A stretch of 9,849 nt of DNA from Candidatus Kapaibacterium sp. (GTDB lineage: Bacteria > Bacteroidota > Ignavibacteria > Kapaibacteriales > HRBIN21), in the NCBI GenBank assembly GCA_025055465.1, contig JANWXA010000061.1, positions 1 through 9,849 on the forward strand. The letters run 5' to 3'. How positions within the stretch are numbered: the first letter of the stretch is position 1; each line of letters begins with the position of its first letter. The notes below the pieces were generated by a model, which was given only the letters and a program-made list of their open reading frames with translations, searched no databases and had not been told where the DNA came from. The position numbers and the translations under genes were made by a program. Below, piece by piece: positions 1-5,805 of the stretch.

Positions 1-471
1 TGGCGTTCTGCCCAGCGAGTGTACATCCGCAACAGCATCTGGGCCCAGTCTTGGGCTTCCGTCCCACCAGCTCCGGCGTGGATCGTCAGCAGAGCATCGC
101 GGACGTCATCGGGGTCCGAGAGGAGGTAGCGGAGCTCCAATGCTTCAACGGCCTGCCCCAGCTCATCCAGTTCTTGCTCCAACTCCGCGCTGAGACTCAA
201 GTCCTGCGCCTCTTCCGCTAGCTCAATGAGGGTTGCGACATCGCTGAGGAGGCGTTGGACGCGTTCCCACTGCTGTCGCTCTTCGCGGAGGGCCCGGAGC
301 TGGCGCTGGAGTTCCTGTAGCCGGCGAGGATTTTCCCACACCTCGGGTGAATGGAGTTCAGCTTCGTACGCGGCTTCGCGGTCTGTCAACGCTGCTGGGT
401 CAAAGATAGCCTCGCAGTGCCCCTACGCGCTCGGACAACTCCTGGAGGCGCTGCTTGAAGGGCTCAAACAT
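1..471 (-). CDS. prfB: Peptide chain release factor 2 (RF2), 5' part, with +1 programmed frameshift
   Basis: RF2 recognises UGA and UAA stop codons in the ribosomal A site and triggers release of the finished peptide. Only the N-terminal region is present; the gene runs off the left edge. Translation from the ATG at 471-469 begins MFEPFKQRLQELSERVGALR and hits an in-frame TGA (402-400) at codon 24. Skipping one base (402) continues into LDPAALTDREAAYEAELHSP, with the family's coiled-coil N-terminal domain, and then reaches GAGGTEAQDWAQMLLRMYTR at about 75-20. The last motif is the highly conserved RF1/RF2 segment just before the peptidyl-hydrolysis GGQ domain, which is off-window. The coding path is therefore complement(1..401, 403..471). 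The start is supported by AAAGGA at 487-482 and by the short zero-frame leader, about the length seen in E. coli (UGA at codon 26). The gene is divergent from the ferritin gene. Identification is firm; only the extent of the missing C-terminus is unknown. Confidence 0.96.
399..413 (-). promoter_or_regulatory. prfB +1 programmed ribosomal frameshift site
   Basis: Read on the minus strand, this site is GAGG-C-TAT-CTT-TGA-C. The last ten bases (TATCTTTGAC, 408-399) are identical to the E. coli prfB site. CTT in the P site slips to TTT, the A-site UGA is bypassed, and reading resumes at GAC (401-399). GAGG at 413-410 is a weaker match to the internal Shine-Dalgarno than E. coli AGGGGG, but it sits at nearly the same distance from CTT. 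In the known mechanism, low RF2 leaves UGA unread and favours the shift, so RF2 autoregulates its own synthesis. Protein similarity to RF2 switches frame exactly here, which argues against a sequencing error. Confidence 0.95.
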
Positions 472-487
472 TGCTGTGCATTCCTTT
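464..487 (-). promoter_or_regulatory. prfB ribosome binding site with overlapping five-codon ORF
   Basis: AAAGGA (487-482) is the Shine-Dalgarno candidate, about 10 bases ahead of the prfB ATG (471-469). An earlier ATG at 481-479 directly abuts it and opens a five-codon frame (MHSNV) ending in TGA at 466-464, inside the first codons of prfB. The first ATG is too close to the Shine-Dalgarno to be efficient and leads nowhere, so the ATG at 471 is taken as the real start. Confidence 0.5.
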
Positions 488-600
488 CTGTGGCACCATG
501 TGCGAAATTACGAGCCCGTAGCAGCTTTTCGGGGCATGCCACCAATAACGGGTAGCCGTCTGCGTTTCTACTGCTGTGCGAGAATGCAGAGGGATTTGCT
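472..600. promoter_or_regulatory. Divergent intergenic region between prfB and ferritin
   Basis: These 129 bases must hold the prfB promoter. They probably also hold the promoter for the ferritin gene and perhaps for ybaB-recR. I see no convincing -35/-10 pair. On the minus strand, TAATTTCG is one mismatch from the Bacteroidota -7 element TAnnTTTG and lies about 40 bases ahead of the prfB ATG, but it has no matching -33 element. I saw no Fur-box-like palindrome, so iron control of the ferritin gene is not visible. AGAGGGA at 588-594 is the ferritin ribosome binding site, 6 bases before its ATG. Confidence 0.45.
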
Positions 601-1095
601 ATGCATCCTGGGCTCCAAGAAGGCTTCCAGAAGCAGATGCTGCTGGAGTTTACCTCGGCCTACATCTACCTTGCGATGGCTGGGTACTGCGCCTCGCAGG
701 GCCTTCAGGGAATGGCGCACTGGCTCCGGCTGCAGTGGAGGGAGGAGCTCAAGCACGCGCTCAAAATCTTTGACTTCCTGCTGGAGCGTGGTGTTGCCCC
801 ACGCCTAATGGCGTTAGAGCATCCCCCGGCGGAGTGGGAGTCCCCTCGGAAGCTCTTTGAACAAGCCCTTGCCCACGAGCAGAAGGTGAGCAAGAGTATC
901 CACGAGCTCTATCAGAAGGCCGTAGAGCTCCAGGACTACTCGGCGCAGGTCTTCTTGCATTGGTTCGTGGAAGAGCAGGTGGAGGAAGAGAGCCAGGCTC
1001 GGCAGGTGCTGGAAGAACTCCGGCTGGCGGGAGACGCAGGCCTGGGGCTCTACCTCGTAGACCGGCGGCTGGGTGAACGACAGCCGGAGGACTGA
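601..1095 (+). CDS. ftnA: Bacterial non-haem ferritin (FtnA type)
   Basis: This iron-storage protein should oxidise Fe(II) at a diiron centre and store Fe(III) mineral inside a 24-subunit cytoplasmic cage. It has 164 residues against 165 for E. coli FtnA, and the whole four-helix bundle is present. The ferroxidase ligands can be read in order: E16 in LLEFTSAYIYLAMA, E49 and H52 in REELKHALKIFDFL, E93 in ALAHEQKVSKSI, and Q126 with E129/E130 in HWFVEEQVEEE. These correspond to FtnA E17, E50, H53, E94, Q127 and E130. There is no bacterioferritin-like haem methionine pattern, and the HWFVEEQ signature favours FtnA over Dps or rubrerythrin. The start is fixed by AGAGGGA six bases upstream. It is divergent from prfB and 73 bases ahead of ybaB, so it may share a transcript with ybaB-recR. 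The symbol follows similarity to FtnA; species-level naming may differ. Confidence 0.93.
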   Translation: MHPGLQEGFQKQMLLEFTSAYIYLAMAGYCASQGLQGMAHWLRLQWREELKHALKIFDFLLERGVAPRLMALEHPPAEWESPRKLFEQALAHEQKVSKSIHELYQKAVELQDYSAQVFLHWFVEEQVEEESQARQVLEELRLAGDAGLGLYLVDRRLGERQPED

Positions 1096-1168
1096 GCCAC
1101 ATCACGGTGGTGAGCTGGAGCAGTATGCTATTTTTGGTCCAGGTTCCCATGTGAGGTTGCATGCTGCG

Positions 1169-1489
1169 ATGATCTTCCCGCCAGGACATCTCTTGGGGCA
1201 GATCCAGCGCCTGCAGCAGGAAGCTGCCCGTTTGCGAGCTGAGGTGGTGCATAAGACGGTCACCATTGACGTCGGAGCGGGTGCGGTGCGCATCACCGTC
1301 GGGGGCGACTTGCGCGTTCGTCACATTGTGATTGCACCTCATGCGCTGGAAGACCCCCAGATGCTGGAAGACCTACTCGTCACCGGTATCAACAAGGCTC
1401 TGGAAGCAGCGCAGGAGATGGTGGAGCAGACGCTGAAGCCGCTGGAACACCTGTTCCCAGCAGGCGTAGATCACCTGGCACGGCTGTAG
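1169..1489 (+). CDS. ybaB: YbaB/EbfC family nucleoid-associated protein
   Basis: This small DNA-binding protein (106 residues; E. coli YbaB has 109) belongs to the family almost always found next to recR. The N-terminal half is a helix rich in Q, A and R (GQIQRLQQEAARLRAEV). The middle is the family beta-sheet (VTIDVGAGAVRITVGGDLRV, then HIVIAPHAL). The C-terminal helix contains the family signature around DPQMLEDLLVTGINKALEAA. Family members form dimers that bind DNA like tweezers and coat or bend it. The frame is open further upstream to an ATG at 1073 inside the ferritin gene, but that would add 32 residues with no family similarity. ATG 1169 gives the expected length, with GAGG (1153-1156) 12 bases upstream. 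An in-frame GTG at 1151 is a less likely alternative. The stop codon is 3 bases before recR, indicating a tight operon. Confidence 0.9.
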   Translation: MIFPPGHLLGQIQRLQQEAARLRAEVVHKTVTIDVGAGAVRITVGGDLRVRHIVIAPHALEDPQMLEDLLVTGINKALEAAQEMVEQTLKPLEHLFPAGVDHLARL

Positions 1490-1492
1490 GCG

Positions 1493-2092
1493 ATGCAGTA
1501 TCCCTCGGCAGCGGTCCAGAAGGTAGTAGAGCTCTTCACCAGTCTCCCTGGCATCGGGCGCCGGACAGCCCTGCGGTTGACGTTCTTTCTCCTCCGGCAA
1601 GCTCCGGAGTTCGTGGAGAGCTTCGCTGAGGCTCTTCGGAATCTGAAGCGACACGTCCGCTACTGCTCGCAGTGCTTCACATTCACCGAGACGGATCCCT
1701 GCCCGATCTGTGCCTCGCCGCAGCGTGACCACTCCCTCCTCTGCGTCGTGGAGGAGCCGATGGATGTACTGGCAATTGAGCGAACAGGGGAATACCGCGG
1801 ACTCTACCATGTGCTCCACGGAGTGCTCAATCCGCTTAACGGAGTGGGGCCAGAGGAGCTAAGGGTTCGGGAGCTCGTGGCGCGCATCTCTTCCGGTGTG
1901 GCCGAAGTCATCTTGGCACTCAGCCCAACGGTGGAAGGGGATGTGACAGCGCAATACTTGGCGCGGCTGCTGAGGCCGCTGGGTGTGCGCGTCACGCGCA
2001 TTGCACAGGGGGTGCCAATGGGGAGCGCATTGGAATTCATGGACGAGGCTACTTTATCGCGCGCCCTCAGCGGACGCCACCCCGTAGAGTGA
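1493..2092 (+). CDS. recR: Recombination mediator protein RecR
   Basis: RecR works with RecO (and RecF) to load RecA onto SSB-coated single-stranded DNA at gaps during recombinational repair. The 199 residues match the usual length (about 200). Domains in order: a helix-hairpin-helix at about 17-30 (SLPGIGRRTALRLTFFLL); a C4 zinc finger with C58, C61, C70 and C73 (YCSQCFTFTETDPCPIC); a TOPRIM domain from about 83 to 175, starting LCVVEEPMDVLAIE and including YHVLHGVLNPLNGVGPEEL and the acidic SPTVEGD segment; and the C-terminal motif TRIAQGVPMGSALEFMDEAT. The usual NPTVEGE appears as SPTVEGD, a mild substitution that keeps the acidic residue. The gene starts 3 bases after the ybaB stop, and the AGG overlapping that stop is the only Shine-Dalgarno candidate, so translation is probably coupled. 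Length, domain order and motifs all agree. Confidence 0.97.
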   Translation: MQYPSAAVQKVVELFTSLPGIGRRTALRLTFFLLRQAPEFVESFAEALRNLKRHVRYCSQCFTFTETDPCPICASPQRDHSLLCVVEEPMDVLAIERTGEYRGLYHVLHGVLNPLNGVGPEELRVRELVARISSGVAEVILALSPTVEGDVTAQYLARLLRPLGVRVTRIAQGVPMGSALEFMDEATLSRALSGRHPVE

Positions 2093-2124
2093 AGGGGGCT
2101 GCGCAGAGAAGCAGGGCTGCAATG

Positions 2125-2152
2125 TTTCTCCGAGGAAAGGCAGGGATCTGCC
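2125..2152 (+). terminator. Two abutting hairpins after recR
   Basis: Hairpin one (2125-2138) is TTTCT-CCGA-GGAAA, a 5-bp stem with one T-G pair. It is immediately followed by hairpin two (2139-2152), GGCAG-GGAT-CTGCC, a perfect 5-bp stem with a 4-base loop. They lie 33-60 bases past the recR stop and upstream of the promoter of the next gene, so a transcription end for ybaB-recR is a plausible role. No T-run follows, so this is not a textbook intrinsic terminator. A structured RNA leader is the alternative. Confidence 0.35.
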
Positions 2153-2174
2153 GTGTGAGTTCCGTATCGGGGAT

Positions 2175-2182
2175 TAAATTTG
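2175..2182 (+). promoter_or_regulatory. Putative Bacteroidota-type -7 promoter element
   Basis: TAAATTTG matches the Bacteroidota housekeeping sigma factor -7 consensus TAnnTTTG exactly, 41 bases ahead of the next start codon. The -33 element (TTG/TTTG) is not clear; a weak TGTG lies at about 2154-2157 with an acceptable spacing of about 17. Transcription would start near 2188, leaving a leader of about 35 bases that contains the GGAGG ribosome binding site (about 2212-2216). The exact match and position support it; the poor -33 element limits confidence. Confidence 0.4.
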
Positions 2183-2222
2183 CTGCGTTGTAGAGTGTCG
2201 CATTGAATTCGCGGAGGTTCCA

Positions 2223-3542
2223 ATGAAGTATGCAGCAGGGATTGGAGTGATTACTATAGTGCTCTGTGCTGAGGCCGTAGGACAGTCGCTGACGTGGCTG
2301 GGGACGGGCAATCAGCGGTATAGCGTTGCATTTGATGTCTCAGCCGACGGCTCGGTGGTCGTCGGATTCCTGACGGACGGCGCGGAACTTGCACGGGCAT
2401 TCCGCTGGACTGCAGCGACGGGCATTCAGGAGCTGGGGACCTTCGGGGGACGGGGTAGTATAGCCCATGCGGTTTCGGCAAATGGCCTGGTCATCGTCGG
2501 CGAGGCTGATAGCGCTGATGGTGCCACACGGGCCTTTCGTTGGACGGCGCAGACGGGGATGATGGACTTGGGGACGCTCGGTACGAGTCCTACTGCGGCA
2601 TACGATGTTTCGGACGATGGCTCGGTTATCGTAGGAGCATCAACCGGAGGGACCTTCGTCCCAATGCAACGGGCCTTTCGGTGGCAAGCAGGGGAAATGC
2701 GAAATATTTCAGGCGACAGGGTAGGCGAAGCCTGGGGAGTTTCTGGCGATGGATCTGTGGTCGTCGGCCATATGCTTGACCCTACCAATCTCACTATTAC
2801 CGCCTTCCGCTGGACGGAGACGGGCATGCAGACGCTCGGCTCATTGCCGGATTACGGTATGAGCCGAGCAAATGGTGTCTCGCAGGACGGTGCAGTAGTC
2901 GTTGGAGAGGCCATGGACGCAACAGGGGCACGCGGGCGCGCCTATCGTTGGCAGTACGGCTTTGGTATGCAGGATTTGGGTACCCTTGGGGGCGGAGGTA
3001 CGAATAGTCGTGCCCTCGATGTCTCGGGTGATGGTAGTGTCGTTGTGGGAGCGGCAGAAGTGGCATCAGGTGAATATCGCGCCTTCCGCTGGACGCAGGC
3101 GACAGGGATGCAGGACCTCAACGTGGTCTATGCCAGTCTGTTGCGGGATGGCTCCGTATTGGGATCGGCTGATGGCATCTCGCCGAATGGTCGCTTCATC
3201 GTTGGCGCTGGCTACAATGCAAGGGCTAATCGGTTAGAGGCTTACCTGCTGGATACGAGGGGCACTACTTCCGTTGAGGACAGCCCTGCGGCGTCACCCC
3301 TGCTGCGGGTAGAACCGCAGCCTGTGGAAGGGCAGGGGTGGGTGCGTGTCCAGCATGAGGGGACCTTGGAGCGAGTAGAAGTCGTGGACGTGCTGGGACG
3401 CTGCGTCGCCGTAGTAGGACGCGGCATCCTAACCTTTGGCATGGCATCACTACCGCTACCGGCCCTACCTGCAGGGATATACACTGTCGTTGCCCGTGCT
3501 GGGGAGGCGGTAGCTGCTGAACGGTTCGTGGTCGTGCGGTAG
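2223..3542 (+). CDS. Secreted HAF-repeat protein with T9SS C-terminal sorting domain
   Basis: This 439-residue exported protein has three parts. Residues 1-20 are a signal peptide (MKYAAGIGVITIVLCAEAVG) with likely cleavage before Q21. Residues about 23-350 carry seven copies of the HAF-type extracellular repeat, of form DVSxDGSVVVG...RAFRWTxxTGMQDLGTLGG. Residues about 360-439 resemble a type A T9SS C-terminal sorting domain: LLRVEPQPV, then RVEVVDVLGRCVAVV, ALPAGIYTVVARAG and the terminal strand AERFVVVR. Such tails direct cargo across the outer membrane and are usually cleaved, with the protein released or anchored by a sugar. The start is set by GGAGG about six bases upstream and by the signal peptide. 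The gene has its own probable promoter and is convergent with the downstream operon, so it looks monocistronic. The ligand or activity is unknown; no catalytic motif is seen. A surface binding or structural role is an inference from the fold. Confidence 0.88.
   Translation: MKYAAGIGVITIVLCAEAVGQSLTWLGTGNQRYSVAFDVSADGSVVVGFLTDGAELARAFRWTAATGIQELGTFGGRGSIAHAVSANGLVIVGEADSADGATRAFRWTAQTGMMDLGTLGTSPTAAYDVSDDGSVIVGASTGGTFVPMQRAFRWQAGEMRNISGDRVGEAWGVSGDGSVVVGHMLDPTNLTITAFRWTETGMQTLGSLPDYGMSRANGVSQDGAVVVGEAMDATGARGRAYRWQYGFGMQDLGTLGGGGTNSRALDVSGDGSVVVGAAEVASGEYRAFRWTQATGMQDLNVVYASLLRDGSVLGSADGISPNGRFIVGAGYNARANRLEAYLLDTRGTTSVEDSPAASPLLRVEPQPVEGQGWVRVQHEGTLERVEVVDVLGRCVAVVGRGILTFGMASLPLPALPAGIYTVVARAGEAVAAERFVVVR
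2334..3260 (+). repeat. Seven tandem HAF-type repeats (protein level)
   Basis: The conserved core (D/G)VSxDGSVVVG begins at 2334, 2469, 2604, 2736, 2874, 3018 and 3174. The spacings are 135, 135, 132, 138, 144 and 156 bases, or 45, 45, 44, 46, 48 and 52 residues. Each of the first six units continues to A(F/Y)RW and then, in most, to GMQxLGTLGG. The seventh ends at EAYLLD and lacks the closing strand. DNA identity between copies is only moderate, so the array is old rather than a recent amplification. Confidence 0.88.
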
Positions 3543-3562
3543 TAGGCCGAGAAAGGCTGCAG

Positions 3563-3607
3563 GGCCCCTCTGCAAAGGGCCAGGTACCCCTTCAGTAGCT
3601 GCGGGGT
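3563..3607. terminator. Hairpins in the convergent intergenic region
   Basis: Between the two convergent stop codons are two inverted repeats. GGCCC (3563-3567) pairs with GGGCC (3577-3581) around a 9-base loop. ACCCC (3586-3590) pairs with GGGGT (3603-3607), enclosing a small CAG-TAG-CTG inner hairpin. Both are symmetric enough to act on either strand, and the position suits a shared transcription end. Neither has a T-run on either side, so Rho-independent termination is uncertain. The rest of the 114-base gap shows nothing notable. Confidence 0.35.
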
Positions 3608-3656
3608 TCTGCTGAGACTGCAAGGGTAAGGTCTTAAGAGGGATGTGTGCGTGTTG

Positions 3657-5789
3657 CTACCGCACCTCTACCTCTTGCTCCTCCGACAGCGGGGACTGTC
3701 CGTTCGCCGTCATGACACGGACGGCATACCGGTAGCGCCCACGCCCGACCAGTTCAGTGTCCACGAAGCGCTGCTCCGGGGGCTCAACGGTACGGTACAT
3801 CTGCAGCGGGTTGTCGTCAACGGCGCGGTAGAGGACGTACCAGTAGCGCTCGGTCGGGCGTAAGGCATAGCTCCACTGGACGACGACGATTCCTCTGACG
3901 CTATCATACGCCGCGCGGACACTTTCCACGGGCGGCCGCTCCACGGTGCCGTAGGGGCGCGCCGGGACCGGCAGTGCCCGTTCCGAACGGAGGCCAGTGC
4001 GGTCCACCGCCTCCAGGGTGTAGTCGTACGTCACCCGTTCAACGACGGCAGTGTCGGTAAACTGCTGTGCGGTAGCAGGGAGCTCGGCGCGGACGGTCCA
4101 GCCCGTGTCGCCTCGGGCACGGCGGTAGAGGACGTGCTTGGCAACGTCCGTGCTGGTGGAAGGGTTCCACGTCAGGACGACGCGGTCTGCGAAGACACGC
4201 ACATCCGTAAAGACGGGTGCTACCGGCGGGACAACGTCTGGCCGCTTCAGCGCAATGATGGGCGATGGATCGGAGTGGAAGTACCGGTTGTCCACCGCCA
4301 CAACGCGGTAGTACACGTACTCCGTCAGCGTGTTGATGGCAACCGTGTCGTAGAAGACGGTGTCGGTCCAGACGAGGTTTGTGCGCTGCGTGAATTCGTG
4401 CGTGGTGTCGTTGGCCCAGAGGACGCGGTACCCCAGGAGGTCACGCTCTGTGCCCAAGTTCCACTCCAGCCGGACGACACCGTTGGTGTCAATCGTGCCG
4501 CGGACGCCCGTAGGGGGCGCTGGCGGGATAGTGTCGTAGATGTCCACGTAGATGGGCAGGTAGTCGCTGAAGTTATTAGCCGTGTCAATGGCAATGACGG
4601 TGTAGTGGGGGAAGTCGGGGTCTGCAAGGGTATCCAGGAAGCTTCGCTGCGTGCGCGGTAGGGGCTGGTCGTGGAGCAGGCGCCAGTTTTGATCTGGCTT
4701 GTCGCTCTTGAGCACGAAGAAGCCCTTGAGGTCGGGCGTCTCCTTGATCTCCCACTCCAGGCGCACCATCGTCATGCCGTAGAGGATGGGCTTTTTCAGC
4801 ACAGGCAGTGGGGGTGGCGTGCGGTCGCGCAGACTGGCGCGGACCACGGCAGGCTCGCCCTCTTCGCCGAAGGGGTTGATGCCCCGGACTTCGTAGGTGT
4901 ACTCCACGCCCCAGCGGGCTGTCGTGTCGTTGAACCAAGGCTCAATGCGTTGGGTCCAGCCACGGGGGGTAGCCGGTACGATGGGCATAGTGTTGAGCTT
5001 CGTGCGGCGGCCACCTGGTTCGCTGCGGTACACGTTGAAGCCCGTGTAGCCCCCCTCAGGGAAGTTCTTCCAGCGGAGCGTGATCTCGCGGTCCTGCCCT
5101 TCGGCGGTAAGCTCCAGCACAGGCGGCCAGGGTCGGTACGGGGTAATGTGGACCACCACGTAGGCAGTGTCCAGCAGGAACACGGAGTCCAACCGCGCCG
5201 GGAAGACGCGGTACGCCCACACCTGCCCCTGGCGGACGGCACGGTCCACCCACCTGAGCCCTAAACCATTGGCCGTGTGCGCATCGCAGTCAGCGGCGAA
5301 GAGGGCAAATCCGAAGCGGTTCTCCAGCTCGCTGGCCGCGTCAATGAAGTTCTGCATCGTGTTTGGGTTCGGGATGGAGAGCGCCCCGTAGAGGCACTGC
5401 ACCGCAATGGCAGCGAACTGTTGCTCGGGCCGGCTGCGGCGTCTCCACTCCTCCAGCGTCCAGGGCTTCAAGGGCTCCGGGGTGAGCCGTTCGTACCGGA
5501 GCGGACCGCTCTCAGTGGTGTCCACAAGCGCCCGCTCCACGATGTACCCAATACGGTTGTACGCACGCCACGCCGGGGCGTTGGAGGGTGCCCAGCGCAG
5601 CACGACCGAATCCCCATATGACTGTGCCAGAAGATGCAGCTTCGGCGCTATAAGCTCGCGGTACTCCTGGAGGGCCGCTGTGTCTGGTGGCGCCATCTCT
5701 GCTGGCCTTCTGGTCGTCGTCCTCTCTTGGGCAATGCTCGAAGCTGCTAAGGTCAGGAGCCACACAAGCCAGAGCAGTACGCCCTTCAT
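3657..5789 (-). CDS. Exported protein with about six fibronectin type III-like modules
   Basis: This 710-residue protein has a signal peptide, MKGVLLWLVWLLTLAASSIA, with likely cleavage before Q21. The remainder reads as successive fibronectin type III-like beta-sandwiches. Each starts with a hydrophobic strand and xLxW (SVVLRWAPS, EITLRWKNF, MVRLEWEIK, VVRLEWNLG, RVVLTWNPS, IVVVQWSYA), then a (Y)xVxR/L strand (FNVYRSE, YRVLWAND, HVLYRRA, YVLYRAV), then a YxVxAxD strand (YTVIAID, YRVVAVD, YTLEAVD). Approximate borders are 48-220 (with an insertion containing two cysteines), 222-322, 325-420, 421-520, 520-610 and 612-710, with TPPP, TIPPAPP and VVPPVAP linkers. The protein ends inside the last module (SEEQEVEVR) with no recognisable T9SS tail. 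The start is fixed by GGGAGGG seven bases upstream, overlapping the stop of the giant gene before it, so the two are co-translated. Such modules usually bind proteins or sugars outside the cytoplasm; the specific role is unknown. Confidence 0.82.
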   Translation of the reverse strand: MKGVLLWLVWLLTLAASSIAQERTTTRRPAEMAPPDTAALQEYRELIAPKLHLLAQSYGDSVVLRWAPSNAPAWRAYNRIGYIVERALVDTTESGPLRYERLTPEPLKPWTLEEWRRRSRPEQQFAAIAVQCLYGALSIPNPNTMQNFIDAASELENRFGFALFAADCDAHTANGLGLRWVDRAVRQGQVWAYRVFPARLDSVFLLDTAYVVVHITPYRPWPPVLELTAEGQDREITLRWKNFPEGGYTGFNVYRSEPGGRRTKLNTMPIVPATPRGWTQRIEPWFNDTTARWGVEYTYEVRGINPFGEEGEPAVVRASLRDRTPPPLPVLKKPILYGMTMVRLEWEIKETPDLKGFFVLKSDKPDQNWRLLHDQPLPRTQRSFLDTLADPDFPHYTVIAIDTANNFSDYLPIYVDIYDTIPPAPPTGVRGTIDTNGVVRLEWNLGTERDLLGYRVLWANDTTHEFTQRTNLVWTDTVFYDTVAINTLTEYVYYRVVAVDNRYFHSDPSPIIALKRPDVVPPVAPVFTDVRVFADRVVLTWNPSTSTDVAKHVLYRRARGDTGWTVRAELPATAQQFTDTAVVERVTYDYTLEAVDRTGLRSERALPVPARPYGTVERPPVESVRAAYDSVRGIVVVQWSYALRPTERYWYVLYRAVDDNPLQMYRTVEPPEQRFVDTELVGRGRYRYAVRVMTANGQSPLSEEQEVEVR

Positions 5790-5796
5790 GGCCGTT

Positions 5797-5805
5797 CCCT
5801 CCCTC
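5797..5805 (-). promoter_or_regulatory. Strong ribosome binding site overlapping the upstream stop codon
   Basis: On the minus strand the stop TGA (5806-5804) of the giant gene runs straight into GAGGGAGGG (5805-5797). After a 7-base spacer comes the ATG of the fibronectin-type gene at 5789. Ribosomes finishing the giant protein are thus placed at the next start, implying coupled synthesis of the pair. Confidence 0.8.

Noticed and set aside
400..402. In-frame TGA in prfB as a pseudogene or sequencing error
   Set aside because: It sits in the exact conserved frameshift context and the protein similarity resumes after a one-base skip, so this is the normal RF2 autoregulatory site.
226..808. 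Plus-strand open frames of 109 and 117 codons at the left end
   Set aside because: They are shadows of prfB (minus strand) and of the ferritin gene in another frame. Their R/S-rich translations are typical of antisense or wrong-frame reading.
1073..1168. Extended N-terminus for the YbaB protein from ATG 1073
   Set aside because: It would overlap the ferritin gene and add 32 residues with no family similarity. ATG 1169 gives the standard length.
761..1342. Minus-strand 193-codon open frame across ferritin and ybaB
   Set aside because: It covers two recognised genes on the opposite strand; the translation is low-complexity P, R and A with no family resemblance.
2334..3260. HAF repeat DNA as a CRISPR array or mobile repeat
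   Set aside because: The units are in frame, diverged at DNA level and keep protein motifs; there are no identical repeats with unique spacers.
4671..5264. Plus-strand 197-codon open frame opposite the fibronectin-module gene
   Set aside because: It is antisense to clear repeated beta-sandwich motifs, and its product shows no recognisable motif or signal peptide.
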